A model generated the notes under the pieces. That model worked only from the letters and a program-made list of their open reading frames with translations, did not search any database and was not told the origin of the DNA. 64,000 nucleotides of DNA from Inonotus obliquus. Its lineage: Eukaryota; Basidiomycota; Agaricomycetes; Hymenochaetales; Hymenochaetaceae. Of this stretch, positions 47,532 through 59,317 are shown one piece after another. The stretch's first letter is position 1; each line of letters opens with the position of its first letter. The translations under genes and the position numbers were made by a program. The DNA is taken from contig JAJHTX010000002.1 in NCBI GenBank assembly GCA_032164295.1, positions 1,550,001-1,614,000 on the forward strand, given 5' to 3'.

Positions 47532-49097
47532 TTAGTATGTAAACTTGATGCTACGGCTCTCGAGCTATATATTATCGAATGAAGCTAATGAGGACGCGTT
47601 GGATTATAGCTGTGAGAGGACATACCGTGATTTCTCCTCCGCGATAACTACCCCTTTTCTTTTTATTCTTCTCTTTGCGGAAGCTATCTCCTCGCGTTAC
47701 AATTAAATCAGCGTGTGCTCTCTCGCCGTAATCACCGTTCTTCGCTCCCTATGCAGATAAATAGCAATCAGTGCGCCTGTATAGTGCTAAGCAAGAGGAA
47801 TAACAAACGCAGGAATGAAAGGAGTTATCTTTGAGACGCTCATCTACAAATTTGACCTCATCTACTTTGATACGCTGGAAAGGTGCATTGCTCCCCCGAG
47901 ACTGTTTTGCCTTTCTACCGGTTTTATCGGCGACAGGCGTGTTTGCTGGAAGCTGCACATTCTCACTGGCCATTTCCGTTTGAGGCTTTCCATTCGTGAA
48001 GGTTTTCTTGTCTATTTTCCGCTCTTTGGTCTTCAAACTAGACGTTACAATTTGCGTTACTTTGGCGGAGCTCTCGCCCTTTCCCACCTTCCTTCTTTTG
48101 GTTGGTGGAGCTTCGTCCTCTGAGCTCGACTCCGACTCTGATGCAGGACTGGAATTGGAAGAGTCACTGCCAGACGATGAAGAACTGTCGTCGGAAGGTG
48201 AAGAATATTCCTGTGAGGCCGGCGTGGATGATGATTCCGGAGAAGCTGCCTTGTTTTTGCGATTCGAATTCGTCTTGGCTCTCCCACCGTTCGCACTATA
48301 TCTTGAGGTTTGTAGGTTTGAGTCTTCTGTATCTAACGCTGAACTTGACGAGTGTGAACTGGTTCTCGCCCTCAGTTCCTTCTCCGATTTTGAGCTGGTC
48401 TTCCCAATTGGCTTTTTCTCTGCAGCTGGATTCAGATGTTTCAGCATAATACATACTCTCATTTCCTGCTCGCTCACCTCGATCAGAGGAATTTGAACTT
48501 GAATCCGAGTCCGAGCTCGAGTGCGAGTCTGATTCGCTCGAGCTGGAATCGCTGCCAGAGCTCGATGACTCTACCGGATTTCGGAAGATAAGCATACACC
48601 ACGTATCAGTTCCAATTCACGTACCGGCACTGCTGGAGCTCCCTGCTGATGCGGCAGAACTTGAGTTGTCGGATTCAGAGTCGTCCGACGTAAGCACAGC
48701 TAGAAGCAATCAGACAGGTTTGAGATCTTCAAGGCAGACATACGTACAAGTAATACTTCGACTGGAGATACATGCGCTGTCAAACACCTAATTCTCGAAA
48801 GAAGTGGAATAGGACGTACAGTGAAAGTAAAGTAGCGCTCCGCAGGCTGTTCCAACTACTGATGAGATTCCTCTTCAAAACATCTTCTTTCTCAATAGTT
48901 TTCTGCATCGAACGCCATTCCTTCGCGGCATGCTTGATGGTCTTCGCTGCCTCGAGATTTCCTTTGCTGTTTACTGCTTCGAAGAGCTTGTCATAGGCCT
49001 CTAGGTTAAAGAGAGGTTAAAGAGAGGGAAGGTTGTTGTTAAAGAGCTCTTGATGTAGCTCACCCGTAATCTCAGATACGTTTCGCTTCTTCGACAT
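47532..49097 (-). CDS. SRP40: Srp40/Nopp140-type nucleolar phosphoprotein
   Basis: Srp40/Nopp140 proteins are Ser-rich nucleolar chaperones of snoRNPs. A nine-exon model gives 366 aa: 49097-49064, 49000-48883, 48761-48748, 48699-48625, 48570-48478, 48419-47809, 47748-47626 and 47564-47532 are the main blocks, of which the second to third junction is weak. The middle consists of Ser/Asp/Glu blocks (SDSSSSESDSHSSSDSDSSSN and similar) alternating with Lys-rich stretches. The SRP40 C-terminal domain is diagnostic: PFQRIKVDEVKFVDERLKDNSF, GDYGERAHADLIVTRGDSFRKEKNKKKRGSYRGGEIT and the ending LESRSIKFTY. The N-terminal 50 residues (AYDKLFEAVNSKGNLEAAKTIKHAAKEW) could be a LisH-like helix pair, as in animal Nopp140. 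The donor at 48882 (GTTTTG) is poor, so the true early exon structure may differ. The gene is head to head with RIB4. Confidence 0.78.
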
Positions 49098-49304
49098 GTT
49101 CACGATTATCGTACTAAGAATTGCGGAGAATTGGGGGTCAGTTTCAGTGAGAGTTAATCGCTACTCAAAAAAATCGTGCAGATCGTCATGTGATCACGAA
49201 CTTCAGCACGCGACGACCGCGTTTCACGCTGCATTCAGCACTGACAGCAGCCAACTCCAGTCGCCGCAAAGCGCAGGTCAACTCTATCAACGCGGCGGTA
49301 AAGA
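49098..49304. promoter_or_regulatory. Divergent promoter between SRP40 and RIB4
   Basis: These 207 bp separate two head-to-head starts, suggesting a shared control region. No specific site is recognised. Confidence 0.45.
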
Positions 49305-50039
49305 ATGTCGCAAATAAAGGGATTCACACCTTCTCAGGAGGTGAGTGAGTTGCTCTCTGCTACATTGCTTGGCTGACAGAGAGGAGAGACGTACGACGGT
49401 TCCGCCTTACGCATAGCCATCGTCCATGCACGGTGGAACAAAGTTGTCATAGATGCTCTAGTTAACGGAGCCATCAAGAAGCTCACAGAGCATGGTGTGA
49501 AGCCGATGAATATTGTTGTGCAATCAGTGCCTGGAAGTTTTGAACTCCCTCTCGCGTGTTCAAAGTACGCTTCTTTCCTTACTTGGTTGACGTTACGCAG
49601 GATTTATCGTTGCTGCTACAGAGTAATTGGTGCCGCACATGTACAGGCCGGAGCAACAGCAACGGACCTACTTGGCGGCTTGGTCCAGTCCCCTATCGTC
49701 AAGGCAAGTTCTCGAGCGGGTACTCCTGCACCAACGTCTGGATCTTCATCCAACCAACCTTTCGATGCCGTTATTGCTATCGGCGTTCTCATCAAAGGGG
49801 CTACCATGCACTTCGAATATATTTCGGACGCAGTCTCACATGCACTCATGCGCCTCCAGATGGACTCCGGAGTGCCTGTTATCTTTGGAGTTCTCACAGC
49901 ATTGGACGAATCCCAAGCATTGGAACGAGCGGGAATTGCAAGTGGAGATTCAAAAGGCCATAATCACGGGGAAGATTGGGCCATAGCCGCTATTGAAATG
50001 GGCGTACAAGCAAGGAAGTGGGGTGCCGGCAAGTTTTAG
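49305..50039 (+). CDS. RIB4: 6,7-dimethyl-8-ribityllumazine synthase
   Basis: Lumazine synthase catalyses the penultimate step of riboflavin synthesis, joining the ribityl-diaminouracil to the butanone phosphate. Three exons give 209 aa: 49305-49340, 49389-49564 and 49622-50039. Family signatures are LRIAIVHARWNKVVIDALVNGA, VVQSVPGSFELPLA (the phosphate/substrate loop), FDAVIAIGVLIKGATMHFEYISDAVSHALM (with catalytic His in MHFEYI), PVIFGVLTALDESQALERAG and HNHGEDWAIAAIEM. Compared with the yeast enzyme it has an insertion of about 35 residues before FDAVIAIG (AGATATDLLGGLVQSPIVKASSRAGTPAP...). Such spacers are common in basidiomycete versions. Intron 1 (49341-49388) is short; another AG nine bases earlier would add three residues. 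Confidence 0.93.
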
Positions 50040-52030
50040 ATGAAATTCGATGTACAACGAACCAAGATGAGGAAATCCATACTTCTGAAACTCTGGGCGA
50101 GCTAATATCCGCCTTCGCTGATCTCTACAACAACCTGGCTGCTTTATGGAGGTTCAAGCTAATCCGATACTCCGGTCCGCTGCTGGTCCGTTACTGTGTG
50201 CTGTCTAAGGCTTCCGACGTTTGTGCAATACTAATGGATCCAGACTCCAGGTCTCCCAAAGTAATCACTGGGGCGAAACTTTCAGACATCAAGGACCCAA
50301 ACTCGGTGCAGCCATGGCCGGATCATCCCTCGCTCAGTTCTGCCTTGGTACTGGTTCTTGGCATTGTTGCCCGTAGCGCTTTATAGGCATTCAAGATGTC
50401 AGCTTTCTGAGAAGCTTTGAACAGGCCGATCTTTGAACAAGAAAGTTCGTCTTATGATTAACTAATCCACTCAAGCTGATTCTAAATCGAAATATCCGAA
50501 CCAGAATAACCCCATATTGCCGCTTTGGGATTTGGGCATCAAGTATGTAGCCTTAACGCGGAATCATTGTTCAGGCACGAGGAACTTATCAGCGGTCTCA
50601 TTGTACCTTGAATCTGAAAGGGAAGGAAGCACCGAATGACCGCAATTCTGCCCGGATTCTCCTCGCCCCGTCTGCTCCGAGTGAAAAGGATTTGACTTCT
50701 TGTGGTTCGATTGGTATCTATTTCGAGATTCTGAGTGCCTTACAGCCTTTGCAAACTGTTTTACCCGAGTCTCCGAAAGGACTGAGCACGGAGGGGCCAA
50801 TCAGAACCAAATACGCTGTTAGTCTGCAGACATTTACACCGTTATCCGAAGCCTGGTCGCGAACAAGGCTATTGGCTTTGATGACGACGACTGAGTTGGG
50901 AAGCAGTTTTCACAGACGGCCTCTGTACAAATCAGAGCAACCATATATGACGGTTAAGGTGATTTCAATTGAACTAAAAGGGATTGTTCATTCACAGGAT
51001 TGAATAGGCAATAAAGTAGCGTCACTGTAGGCCATCGACTGGGCAACCTTGAAAGGTGGCCTGCCACTCACCGGGTTGAGTTTGATAACAAAGATTACGT
51101 TAATTGTGACGGCTGCCGAAAGGCGCTCGCCGCGATCAGAAAGCTGGACCGCGTGAACGCGCTCCTTCTGCCGTGCGTCAGACAACGTTCTCCTATCCAC
51201 TATATGTATGCATGCTAGTTGACGCATCATGGAGCTCTGCTATGCAATCCTTTCGCGGCAAGGTGTCTGACCATTCGAGTGCGCCATGATGTATGGTAAT
51301 TACAAGTAAGTACCGATCATGTGTCTTGCCTTGTAATTTACTCGCTGAGTCCCTCACGGCTGCCTTCTATAACTCCGCAGTAGGCCTTGTTCTATGGTCG
51401 ACGAGCCAAACTACTCCCATGAGAATGGACTTGTAGACTGCTGGTAAGAAGCACAACACGATATAATTGATTCGAACCTTGAGCAGCTCTGAAAGTGGGC
51501 AGAAAGGCGCACCTTGGTCCAGGCACAAGGGATTCAAAGCAAGTTGGGTGTATGCCAAAGGACTACAATGGTCACGGCGAGTAAAGAGAAGAGTTGGATG
51601 ACTAATATAAAATTGCATTTAAACAAAAGCTACTCAATTGAAGGTACCGCAGGCACAATCGATGTGCAAGTATACTCAGCATCTTCGCCTGTGAATTTCG
51701 CCAGGTGGGTGTACTTGTTTGCCGAATTTTATGGATCTTTTTATGCGAAAGTCTACATACGACAATCGCGCTGATACCTATATAGGGAACCTCGGCATTT
51801 ACCGTGAGACTTCCAGGAGATGATAGAAAACGACGAAAGATCAGCTTGTACAAGCTTGTGTAGGAACGTGATACCGAAGAACAAGGGAAGCTAAACTAGC
51901 AAATTTCTTTCTCATCCGTTCCCTCGCCGCGCCGCCGCCGTATAAATGAACACAAGTTCACCTTCTGTGCTTCGTCGTAGCACCTTCCAAAATCCTCTCT
52001 CTGCATTTACTGTGAAGTGGCGGTCCAGCC
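50040..52030. other. Intergenic, no supported gene
   Basis: A 2-kb region lies between RIB4 and the second esterase. Open frames of 122 codons (50018-50386, overlapping the RIB4 end) and 131 codons (50608-51003) exist, but they lack motifs, plausible start context or splice partners. Decayed coding or transposon DNA cannot be excluded. A CT/GC-rich stretch at about 51900-51970, just before the esterase, fits its core promoter. Confidence 0.45.
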
Positions 52031-53880
52031 ATGGTATGGGCTCTCTTCTTTAGCATCTGGCTTCTCGCTTGTCTTCCGTCTCTTTCACGAGCAACTCCAC
52101 TTCAGATTTCTCTGTCTGCTCGCCAAGGTATGCTGAGCGTGAATAACTCAAGCCTTTAACTTTGCTCAGTCCTATTCTTTGAATAGGCAGCGATATATCA
52201 ATCAGTACTAGTCTGGGTACTGCAACTGGAGTGCTTGACACTACCACCGTAGCGCGCTTCCCAGTCCGGTATGCAACCGCTCAGCGGTGGCAAAGGTCAA
52301 CCGAGGCAAGTCTTTGGCAGTTGCCGTGAGTTGAATGTTCGATTGCCATTATTTGATCTTGCCTGACCAACCATTTGCAAAGGAACAACTTAACGGATCC
52401 GACCGCGAACCCACGGGCCTGCCCTCAGACACCGAGCAGCGAGAACAGCGCCGAAACCGACGAGGATTGCTTGAATGTGATTTTGTACGTTCCCGTTTCG
52501 GGAACGAATTTGCCGGCAATGTTGTGGTAAGTGTTGAAATTCGTCTTTTCCTTTCGGATGCTTCGCTCCTCCTTGAGACACTAATTTTGGTTACATTAGG
52601 ATCCACGGTGGTTCCTTCATCGTAGGATCAGCTTCAGGACCTGGACTCGATGGATCTGCCCTGGCAGAAGCAACTGGTTCGATAGTCGCCGTGGTCCAAT
52701 ATCGCCTTGGCGCCTTTGGGTTTCTTTCCCCCGACGGCGAAACCAATCTCGCGGTTCATGACATTGTCACCGCGCTGAACTTCTTAAAAAGGGTTTTGCC
52801 AAGTATGGGTGGCGACCCCAATAGAATCACCATTGCTGGGCAAAGCAGCGGAGCAACAATGGTTCGGGCACTCCTAGCTACTCCTTCGGCATCTGGCTTG
52901 TTCCAAAGCGCGATTTTGCAGTCGGACCCAATGGTAACTCGATAATTTAATTATTTGGCCTAACTCTCATTGCTAAATAAGTTTCTTCGCTGATTCAGAA
53001 TTTTGGATTCCTATCAACGAATACGTTCAACACTCTAAATAACTTCCTCGTTTCTCAACTGTCCTGCAGCTCGACCGACACTGTCTGCCTATCCAGTCTC
53101 TCTACAGATGACGTCCTGAGTGCTTCAATGGCCGTCTTTGGGTCCGGAGCATCCCTTGATGCAGCAGCGGGTTCATTTGCACCGATGCGGCCCGTAAAGG
53201 ACGGATCGCTCATAACAAATGCCCTCGATCTGACGGAGACGTTGCCGAGCCAGTCTAAGCCTATCATCATTAGCACAGTTCGCAATGAGGCCGGGCCCGC
53301 CATCTATAACGCATACCAAAATCCTGTACCAGAGAATTACTTCAACGATTTTGCAAATGCACTCCTAGGATCCTCTCGCGCCTCGTCCGTCATCAACTCC
53401 CCTTTCTACACCGCCCCAGACAATACACCCGACTTTGATGCTCGCATCCAATTCGAGAGCCTCGGCACGGACCTAATGTGGCGCTGTCCCTCTTGGTCCT
53501 TCGCTCGATTATGGGCGGCTGCGGGCGGTACGGCATATGTTAGTGAATACGCCGTAGGTGCGACCTACCCATCCAATTCGGGCATCGAATTCTGTGTTCA
53601 GGGAGGCGTATGTCATGAAGATGATATCCAGATCGTCTTTGGCACTGTGAATTCGCCATCTGGAACTCAAGCTAGCCTAACTTCGTCAATTCAGGCTAGC
53701 TATAGGTCATTGTTTAGAACTGGTACGCCAGGCGGCTCCTGGTCTGCTGTATCGGGCAGCAATGTCAATGCCATTATTCTCGGGGGAGCCAATGATGGCG
53801 ATAGTGCGCCTGTTGGTGCCTGTGATCCAAGCTTTTGGGGCTCTGAGGTTGCCTACGACTACCAGGTATTTAATAACTAA
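52031..53880 (+). CDS. Secreted type-B carboxylesterase/lipase, paralogue 2
   Basis: This paralogue of the esterase at 20294-22260 encodes 531 aa. Five exons have the same phases: 52031-52127, 52187-52325, 52383-52526, 52600-52933 and 52999-53880; exons 1 (97 nt) and 4 (334 nt) are identical in length to paralogue 1. A signal peptide spans about residues 1-22 (LFFSIWLLACLPSLSRA). The oxyanion hole is IHGGSF, the nucleophile motif AGQSSGATM, the acidic region STVRNEAGP (Glu kept), and the His region GGVCHEDDIQIVFGT. The C-terminus CDPSFWGSEVAYDYQVFNN closely matches the other copy. The catalytic triad positions are all present. It probably has the same extracellular hydrolase function with a different specificity; the substrate is unknown. 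Confidence 0.9.
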
Positions 53881-54194
53881 TCGGGACTATTTCTGCAGTT
53901 GTATTGTGATAACGTTCGCTCTTCTTGGTGCACCTGCTTGGATTTATAACTTTCGTATCATTGTATCCTCGCTTTTGTCTCTATTCCTCTACTTGGGTTT
54001 TATCGGCGTTCATATCACTGTAGCCCTACTAGTATTGACTTTCAATCGATTCTAATTGTTAGTGTTAGTGGTCAGAATTGCTTCCGGGTTCAATCATCAA
54101 TATTTATGTTGCCAAAGCGCCGAACGTATCATGTGACGTGTCTTTACTGATCGGGAAATGTCGCCGTGACTTTAGAGGATGAACCGTGTCAACG
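53881..54194. other. Intergenic, esterase 2 to JmjC gene
   Basis: This 314-bp spacer lies between two genes on the plus strand. No feature beyond the expected terminator and promoter is seen. Confidence 0.4.
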
Positions 54195-56587
54195 ATGAGA
54201 CCTAGCAAAACTCGACGTAGTAAAGACAACAGCACCGAGGCAAGCCCAACCACTGAGGCTGCAACCGGAAATGACAAGCAGCGATGTCCACAATGTAAGG
54301 ATGATAGTCAAGAAAACGAAGCTGCATCTGCCAAGGAGGATTGGGTCCGCTGTGAGGGTCCATGCAAGACCTGGTTTCATTGGCGATGCGTCGGCGAAGG
54401 CGGTGATCTTGAAGCTATTGATAAGTGGTACGCGTGTTGAGCAATCAACATATTCACCCGGCATAGAAATGATTGGTTTTAATTGTTCAACCCATACTCA
54501 GGTACTGTAAGCCGTGCATAGCCGCCGATCCAAAGCGCACGATCACGCTGAAACCGCCAGCACGCAAGTCCGCACGCAAGAAACCCGCACGCGATTATGC
54601 CAGCTTGCATAATGGGATACCTGTTGCCGGTGCGGACAAATGGCACGCGCTTCTTCAAGCGAAGGAACTTGCGGGCGCGTTTGCGCGCGATCCATTCAAA
54701 AGGATGAAGGGCGCTGAACTCACTCTGGATTGGGCGGACCATAACCCAGACGCTTTACTCGAACCGGTGTTGATTGAAAGTCCTGAAGGGCTGGGAATGT
54801 CGATGCCTCCGCCAGGTCTAACCGTGTCGGACGTGGCTCGCATCGTGGGCGAAGATACACCTGTCGAAGTCATGGACGTCGCGACACAATCAAATACTCC
54901 AGGTTACACCCTCGGAAAGTGGGCGGATTACTTCAACACGCCCGAGGACAAGCGAGATAGGATCCGAAATGTTATATCTCTCGAGATCTCCAGTACACCT
55001 CTAGGTGACCAGGTCGTCCCACCGCGAGTCGTCCGCGAGCTAGATTGGGTGGAAAAGTTCTGGCCTGCGAACAGGAAAGGACCGGGTCACGCTTATCCCA
55101 AGGTACAACTCTATTGCCTTATGGGAGTTGCGAAAGCATGGACAGATTGGCACATCGACTTTGCTGGTTCATCGGTGTACTATCACATCCACAGCGGCGC
55201 GAAAACCTTCTATTTCATTCGACCGACACCGGCTAATCTTGCTGCTTACGAAAAGTGGTCCGGATCCGAGCTTCAAACGAGCACTTGGTTAGGCGAACTC
55301 GTCGATACTGTTTACAAAGTCGACCTTATACAAGGCAATACTATGATTATACCGACTGGGTGGATTCATGCTGTGTATACACCCGTAGATACAATCGTCT
55401 TCGGTGGCAACTTCCTTCATTCATATAACATCTCTACTCGTGAGTCCATTACTTGTCTATCTTTCTCTTTACTAATTCATAACTCATTCCAGAGTTTCAC
55501 GTACGTGAAATCGAAAACTCGACGCGGGTTCCAAAGAAATTCCAATTCCCATTCTTCACAAAGTACGTCTACGCTCTACAAACAGTTTTGTACCGCTAAT
55601 TTACTCTCATCAATCAGATTATGTTGGTACGTCGGCGAAGCCTCCCTCCGCGCCCTCAAAGCCCGAGAAGAATTCTCTCCGCGCATCCTCTCTTCCCTCT
55701 CCTACCTAGCTCGTTTCCTCGTAAGCGAAGCCCGGTTAATAGAAAACACCGACAAGCCCCCCATGAATAATCACACTACACACTCAAAGAACAACGACGC
55801 AACTAGACGAAGAGAAGCCAAAGAAGCTGTACCAGGTGATAGAGTGAAAGATCCATCGGCTCTTGCGAGAGAGTTGAGATGGAGAGTGAGGGTTGCTGTG
55901 CATGGGTCTAGTGATGCTGAAGATGATGGAACTGAGAATTCGATTCGAGCTGGTGTGAAACGAAAACGAAAAGGAGGGCATGGAGATTCGAACACGATTG
56001 TTGAGAATGGACATCATCACGATCCTCCAGAGTCGAGGTTGAGGAATTTCGAACCTAAACGATGGGATACGTACCATGTTCAGACGATTGTGGAAGATCG
56101 AGTGAAGCGGCGAGTACCGGAAGGCCGAAATCCTCCACCGCCGCCAACTTCGTCTGAACCTGCAAATGACGAATCGGACGGAGGGAATATTAACGATTGG
56201 GCTCAGGCTTGGCTTAACTTCGACTCTTCCTCTCCCTCTCCGTCCTCCTCCCTTTCTTCCTCAGGCGGAGTCGACCAACCCGGGACGGACACTTCGAACA
56301 CAAACGGGACTTCAAACGGAACCGAAATTTCCATTCAACCCGACCCTTACGTCCTAACAAAACGAGAAATAATAACTCGTGTACGTAGAACGGAGCGTGG
56401 CCTTGAACGACAACGAGTTGAGAAGGTAGTTGAATTTTGGGAATGGGAGCTGGATCAAGAACCAGAAAGGGAGATGGAGGGTGAAAAGGCGAGTAAGGTT
56501 GAAGAGGTGAAGGCGACGGAGGTGAAGGTGGTAGGCGAGGTGGAGGTGAAGGTGGTGGATGAGGACCAGGATGTGAAAGTTGATTAG
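54195..56587 (+). CDS. JHD1: PHD-JmjC histone demethylase, JHDM1/Jhd1-type
   Basis: JHDM1-family enzymes demethylate H3K36 using Fe(II) and 2-oxoglutarate. Four exons give 736 aa: 54195-54427, 54502-55439, 55493-55562 and 55618-56587. A PHD finger opens the protein (CPQC ... WVRCEGPCKTWFHWRCV ... WYCKPC, completed across intron 1). The JmjC domain follows: FWPANRKGPGHAYPKVQLYCLMGVAKAWTDWHIDFAGSSVYYHIHSGAKTFYFIRPT, with the HxD pair in WHIDF and the distal His in IPTGWIHAVYTP. FGGNFLHSYNIS and HVREIENSTRVPKKFQFPFFTKLCWYVGEA are JHDM1-typical. The last exon encodes a long, charged, low-complexity tail ending in alternating Val/Lys/Glu. All three iron ligands are present, so an active enzyme is expected. 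The ATG at 54195 is the first consistent start; a GTG at 54186 is in frame but unlikely. Confidence 0.9.
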
Positions 56588-57090
56588 TATCGTTATTATC
56601 TGTGGGGTTTGGATAGTATGGGCGTGTGTCTATAGGTATTGTACAAACTTACTTGACTGTTGTATTCATTCTAATTCCGACTCCACGTACTCTCACGAGT
56701 TTTCTTTTCTTTTCTGTTCTGCTATCTACTTTGGACACTCGGCTCGTCATTCGCCATTCGCCACTCGAATCGAAAATGCATTCGAGATTCAAACGAAGAC
56801 AAAATCAACAACAAAGTAACTTGCATTTTAAAGTGATCTATCTGTATCTGATTCTGGATTGCACGGCACAAGAAAAGGTTGGGTCAATGTTGTTAAAGAG
56901 CGAGAATACAAGAGCTAATCTACGATCAAGAAATGCGGAAAGTGAATGTAAGAATTGCATGACTCCAAATAAGCCGTCCGGCTCGCTCCACAAGACAAGG
57001 ACATTTGTGTAGTCTGTACATGATATATACTCAAGAAAACAAGAAAACAATCTCATCCGACCGAATCAACAAAGAGCCATTTACCGCAAG
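56588..57090. other. Tail-to-tail intergenic region
   Basis: This lies between the 3' ends of JHD1 (+) and WC-2 (-). Nothing beyond AT-rich terminator-like DNA is visible. Confidence 0.45.
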
Positions 57091-59015
57091 TTAATACTGA
57101 TACGACCCTTCACCACGCTGACCCATGGACCACTGAAGTTGATCATACACAGGCTGATAATGTTCCCGACCATGAGCATGATCGTGCTGCTGCTGCTGAA
57201 CCTGAGCATGCTGTGACTGAGATTGAGGCAGGGGTTGAGGTTGAGTCGGGTGCGGGTGCATGTATCCATGAGTGTGTCCGTGAGCATGAGATTGACCATG
57301 GGAGTGCACGGACGTCTGCGATAATCCAGGCTGTTGCATATTCATAGCCATATTTATACCCTGCTGTTGGTGTTGTTGCTGGTGTATCGAAGTAGAAATC
57401 ATCGGATGCACGTAGTGACCCGAACTAGTCGAAGGAGGCGAAAATGCCAACTGCGCCTGGGATTGCTGGTGGGAATGGTTATGAGAATGAGGGAAAGCCG
57501 AAAGCGTAGGCGAGATAGGCGAAGGAGTCGTAGTCGAAACCTGCGTAAATGTCTCATAACTCCCGTGTCCCTGATGATTCTGTCCTTGAACCCTACCCGT
57601 CTGTTCCTGGCGTTGGTGATATCCACCAGGTCCAGACGATGATACTGACACTGATACAGGTTGCGTCTCACTACTGGTCATCGGCGGTGTAACGGATAAT
57701 GCAGCGTTTGGTACAGGTGCACCCCTAGTGTTCCTACTCGAGCTCCCTCCTCCAGAGGACGAAGTCGATGTTCCATCTCCTTGTTGTTGTTGTTGCTGCT
57801 GCTGTCCCTGTACGTACGGAATAGGTACATCGTCCGTCCGCTTTGAGCGTTTCGCCCATCGTAACCCGCAAGCATTACAAAGTGTCTTTGGACCTCGGGG
57901 TCCCTTTCGCCATTCCGGAGAATCCGTCCGTCCACAGGTAACGCAAACATATTGTTGTCCGTTACCTTTCTTCTGCTACAACAACAAAAAGAAAAGGCAT
58001 TTGTTTCAGTAAGCATTAAGTAAACAGTGAAGACGATTGGAATAGGAAGTGGGGAAGTTGGGGGAAGTGATAACCCAAAACAGATAATTGAGGAAAAAAC
58101 AACCGTACCTTCTTCTTCTTCCCGCCTTCTTCGCCTTCTTCATCTCTGCCGGCGTTCGTTCCTGGCCCAGTAGAGTTTACGAACCCAGTCTGTATGGCGC
58201 TAAAGCTACCGGTCGTGCTGGCAGTAGACGGACTTTGCATGGTTCCGTCCCGCGTGCTTGGGAACTCAAAGGTCGCAAATTGGTGGTGAGACATGGTGGA
58301 TGGAGAAACAGGTAGAAGTATATCGTTAATGGCCCCGGGAATGACGTCCTGTTGAGCCTTGAGGTCTTTTAGACGTTGTGTTAATCGCTCGTTTTCTATC
58401 TTGAGTTCCAAGAAAGTGTTTAAACTGTGCAGTTCTTCCCATCAACGGTAGGGCAATCACAAATTTTATGGTCAAACTTACACAGCCATGTTCCTGCTAG
58501 GATAAGGTTTCGCAATGAGGAAGAAGCCTTTGCATTCGTTGTCATCTTGTAGGTACAGCGGATGACCTCTAATCTCGAACAGAAGTTCCTTTTGATTTGC
58601 CCCTTGCTCGGAGTTTGTCTTACCAAGAGGTTTACATTTCATACGAGCATAACATGAGAGATCCTGTCGTGAGCCAATGCTCTTCTGCAGATGGTTGTTA
58701 AAGGCTCCTTTATCGACGTCTAGCAAGAGCATATATTAGTATGAATGATGCATACACACTGGGACAAAATATCACACCGTTTATGAGATCCAAGACATCC
58801 TTTTTGGAAAGATCCTCCGCTTCCCAACCAAGTACCTCGGTCGTGTTTGGGCCGACGTACTGAATGTCGCCTTCTGCGTCAAGGACGAGTAGGACGGTGT
58901 CGGGTAATTCTGAAATGAGAATATCCGCCCACTTCTTCCGCTTGGTAAACTCAAACACCTGCGCCTGACGCTGAGATTGCTGGTCTGAAGACGCGAGAGT
59001 TGAGTGAGGTGCCAT
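57091..59015 (-). CDS. wc-2: White-collar 2-type PAS/GATA transcription factor (blue-light response)
   Basis: WC-2 pairs with the photoreceptor WC-1 to activate light-induced genes. Four exons give 557 aa from the first clear ATG: 59015-58778, 58719-58482, 58424-58109 and 57972-57091. A PAS domain covers about residues 25-160 ([47 protein letters not shown] ... [13 protein letters not shown]). It is followed by a coiled segment ([21 protein letters not shown]), a Lys cluster and a GATA zinc finger, [27 protein letters not shown] (C-x2-C, 18 residues, C-x2-C). The tail is rich in Gln, His, Ser and Pro, with CAG/CAA tracts. Upstream, in two different frames, are segments that look like genuine WC-2 N-terminal protein (see findings), so the true start is probably near 59317 and the sequence may carry a small frameshift. 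Confidence 0.86.
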
Positions 59016-59317
59016 TGAAGACGACGAAGGGGGAGTATTGGACGGAGCGGTGAGGATAGTAATAGTGGGAGAGAAGCGAACAGGAACGCCGTGTTATGTG
59101 ATAGTACGGGCTCAGCAGGAGCAGCATTGGCGCCTACACTCCAACGCATCATCTCTTCACCGGCACTGCTTCCCATCCATCCACCGACGCCGGGTGCGCT
59201 ATCATATATTGCACCCCCATGTCCGTGTCTGTGTCGATGCTGAGAAGAATGGTCGCCAATAAGTCGAAGCGAGGATAAACAGACGGTCCCCAACTCCGAA
59301 TCACCGTCGATAACCAT

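Noticed and set aside
48296..48595. Serine-rich open frames on both strands around SRP40
   Set aside because: They result from the repetitive Ser/Asp codons of SRP40 read in other frames.
50608..51003. 131-codon open frame between RIB4 and esterase 2
   Set aside because: There is no motif or conserved pattern; the opposite strand holds a similar-sized frame, as expected by chance.
57170..57810. Possible satellite repeat in WC-2
   Set aside because: The repeated CTG/TTG triplets are the Gln- and His-rich coding tail read from the opposite strand.
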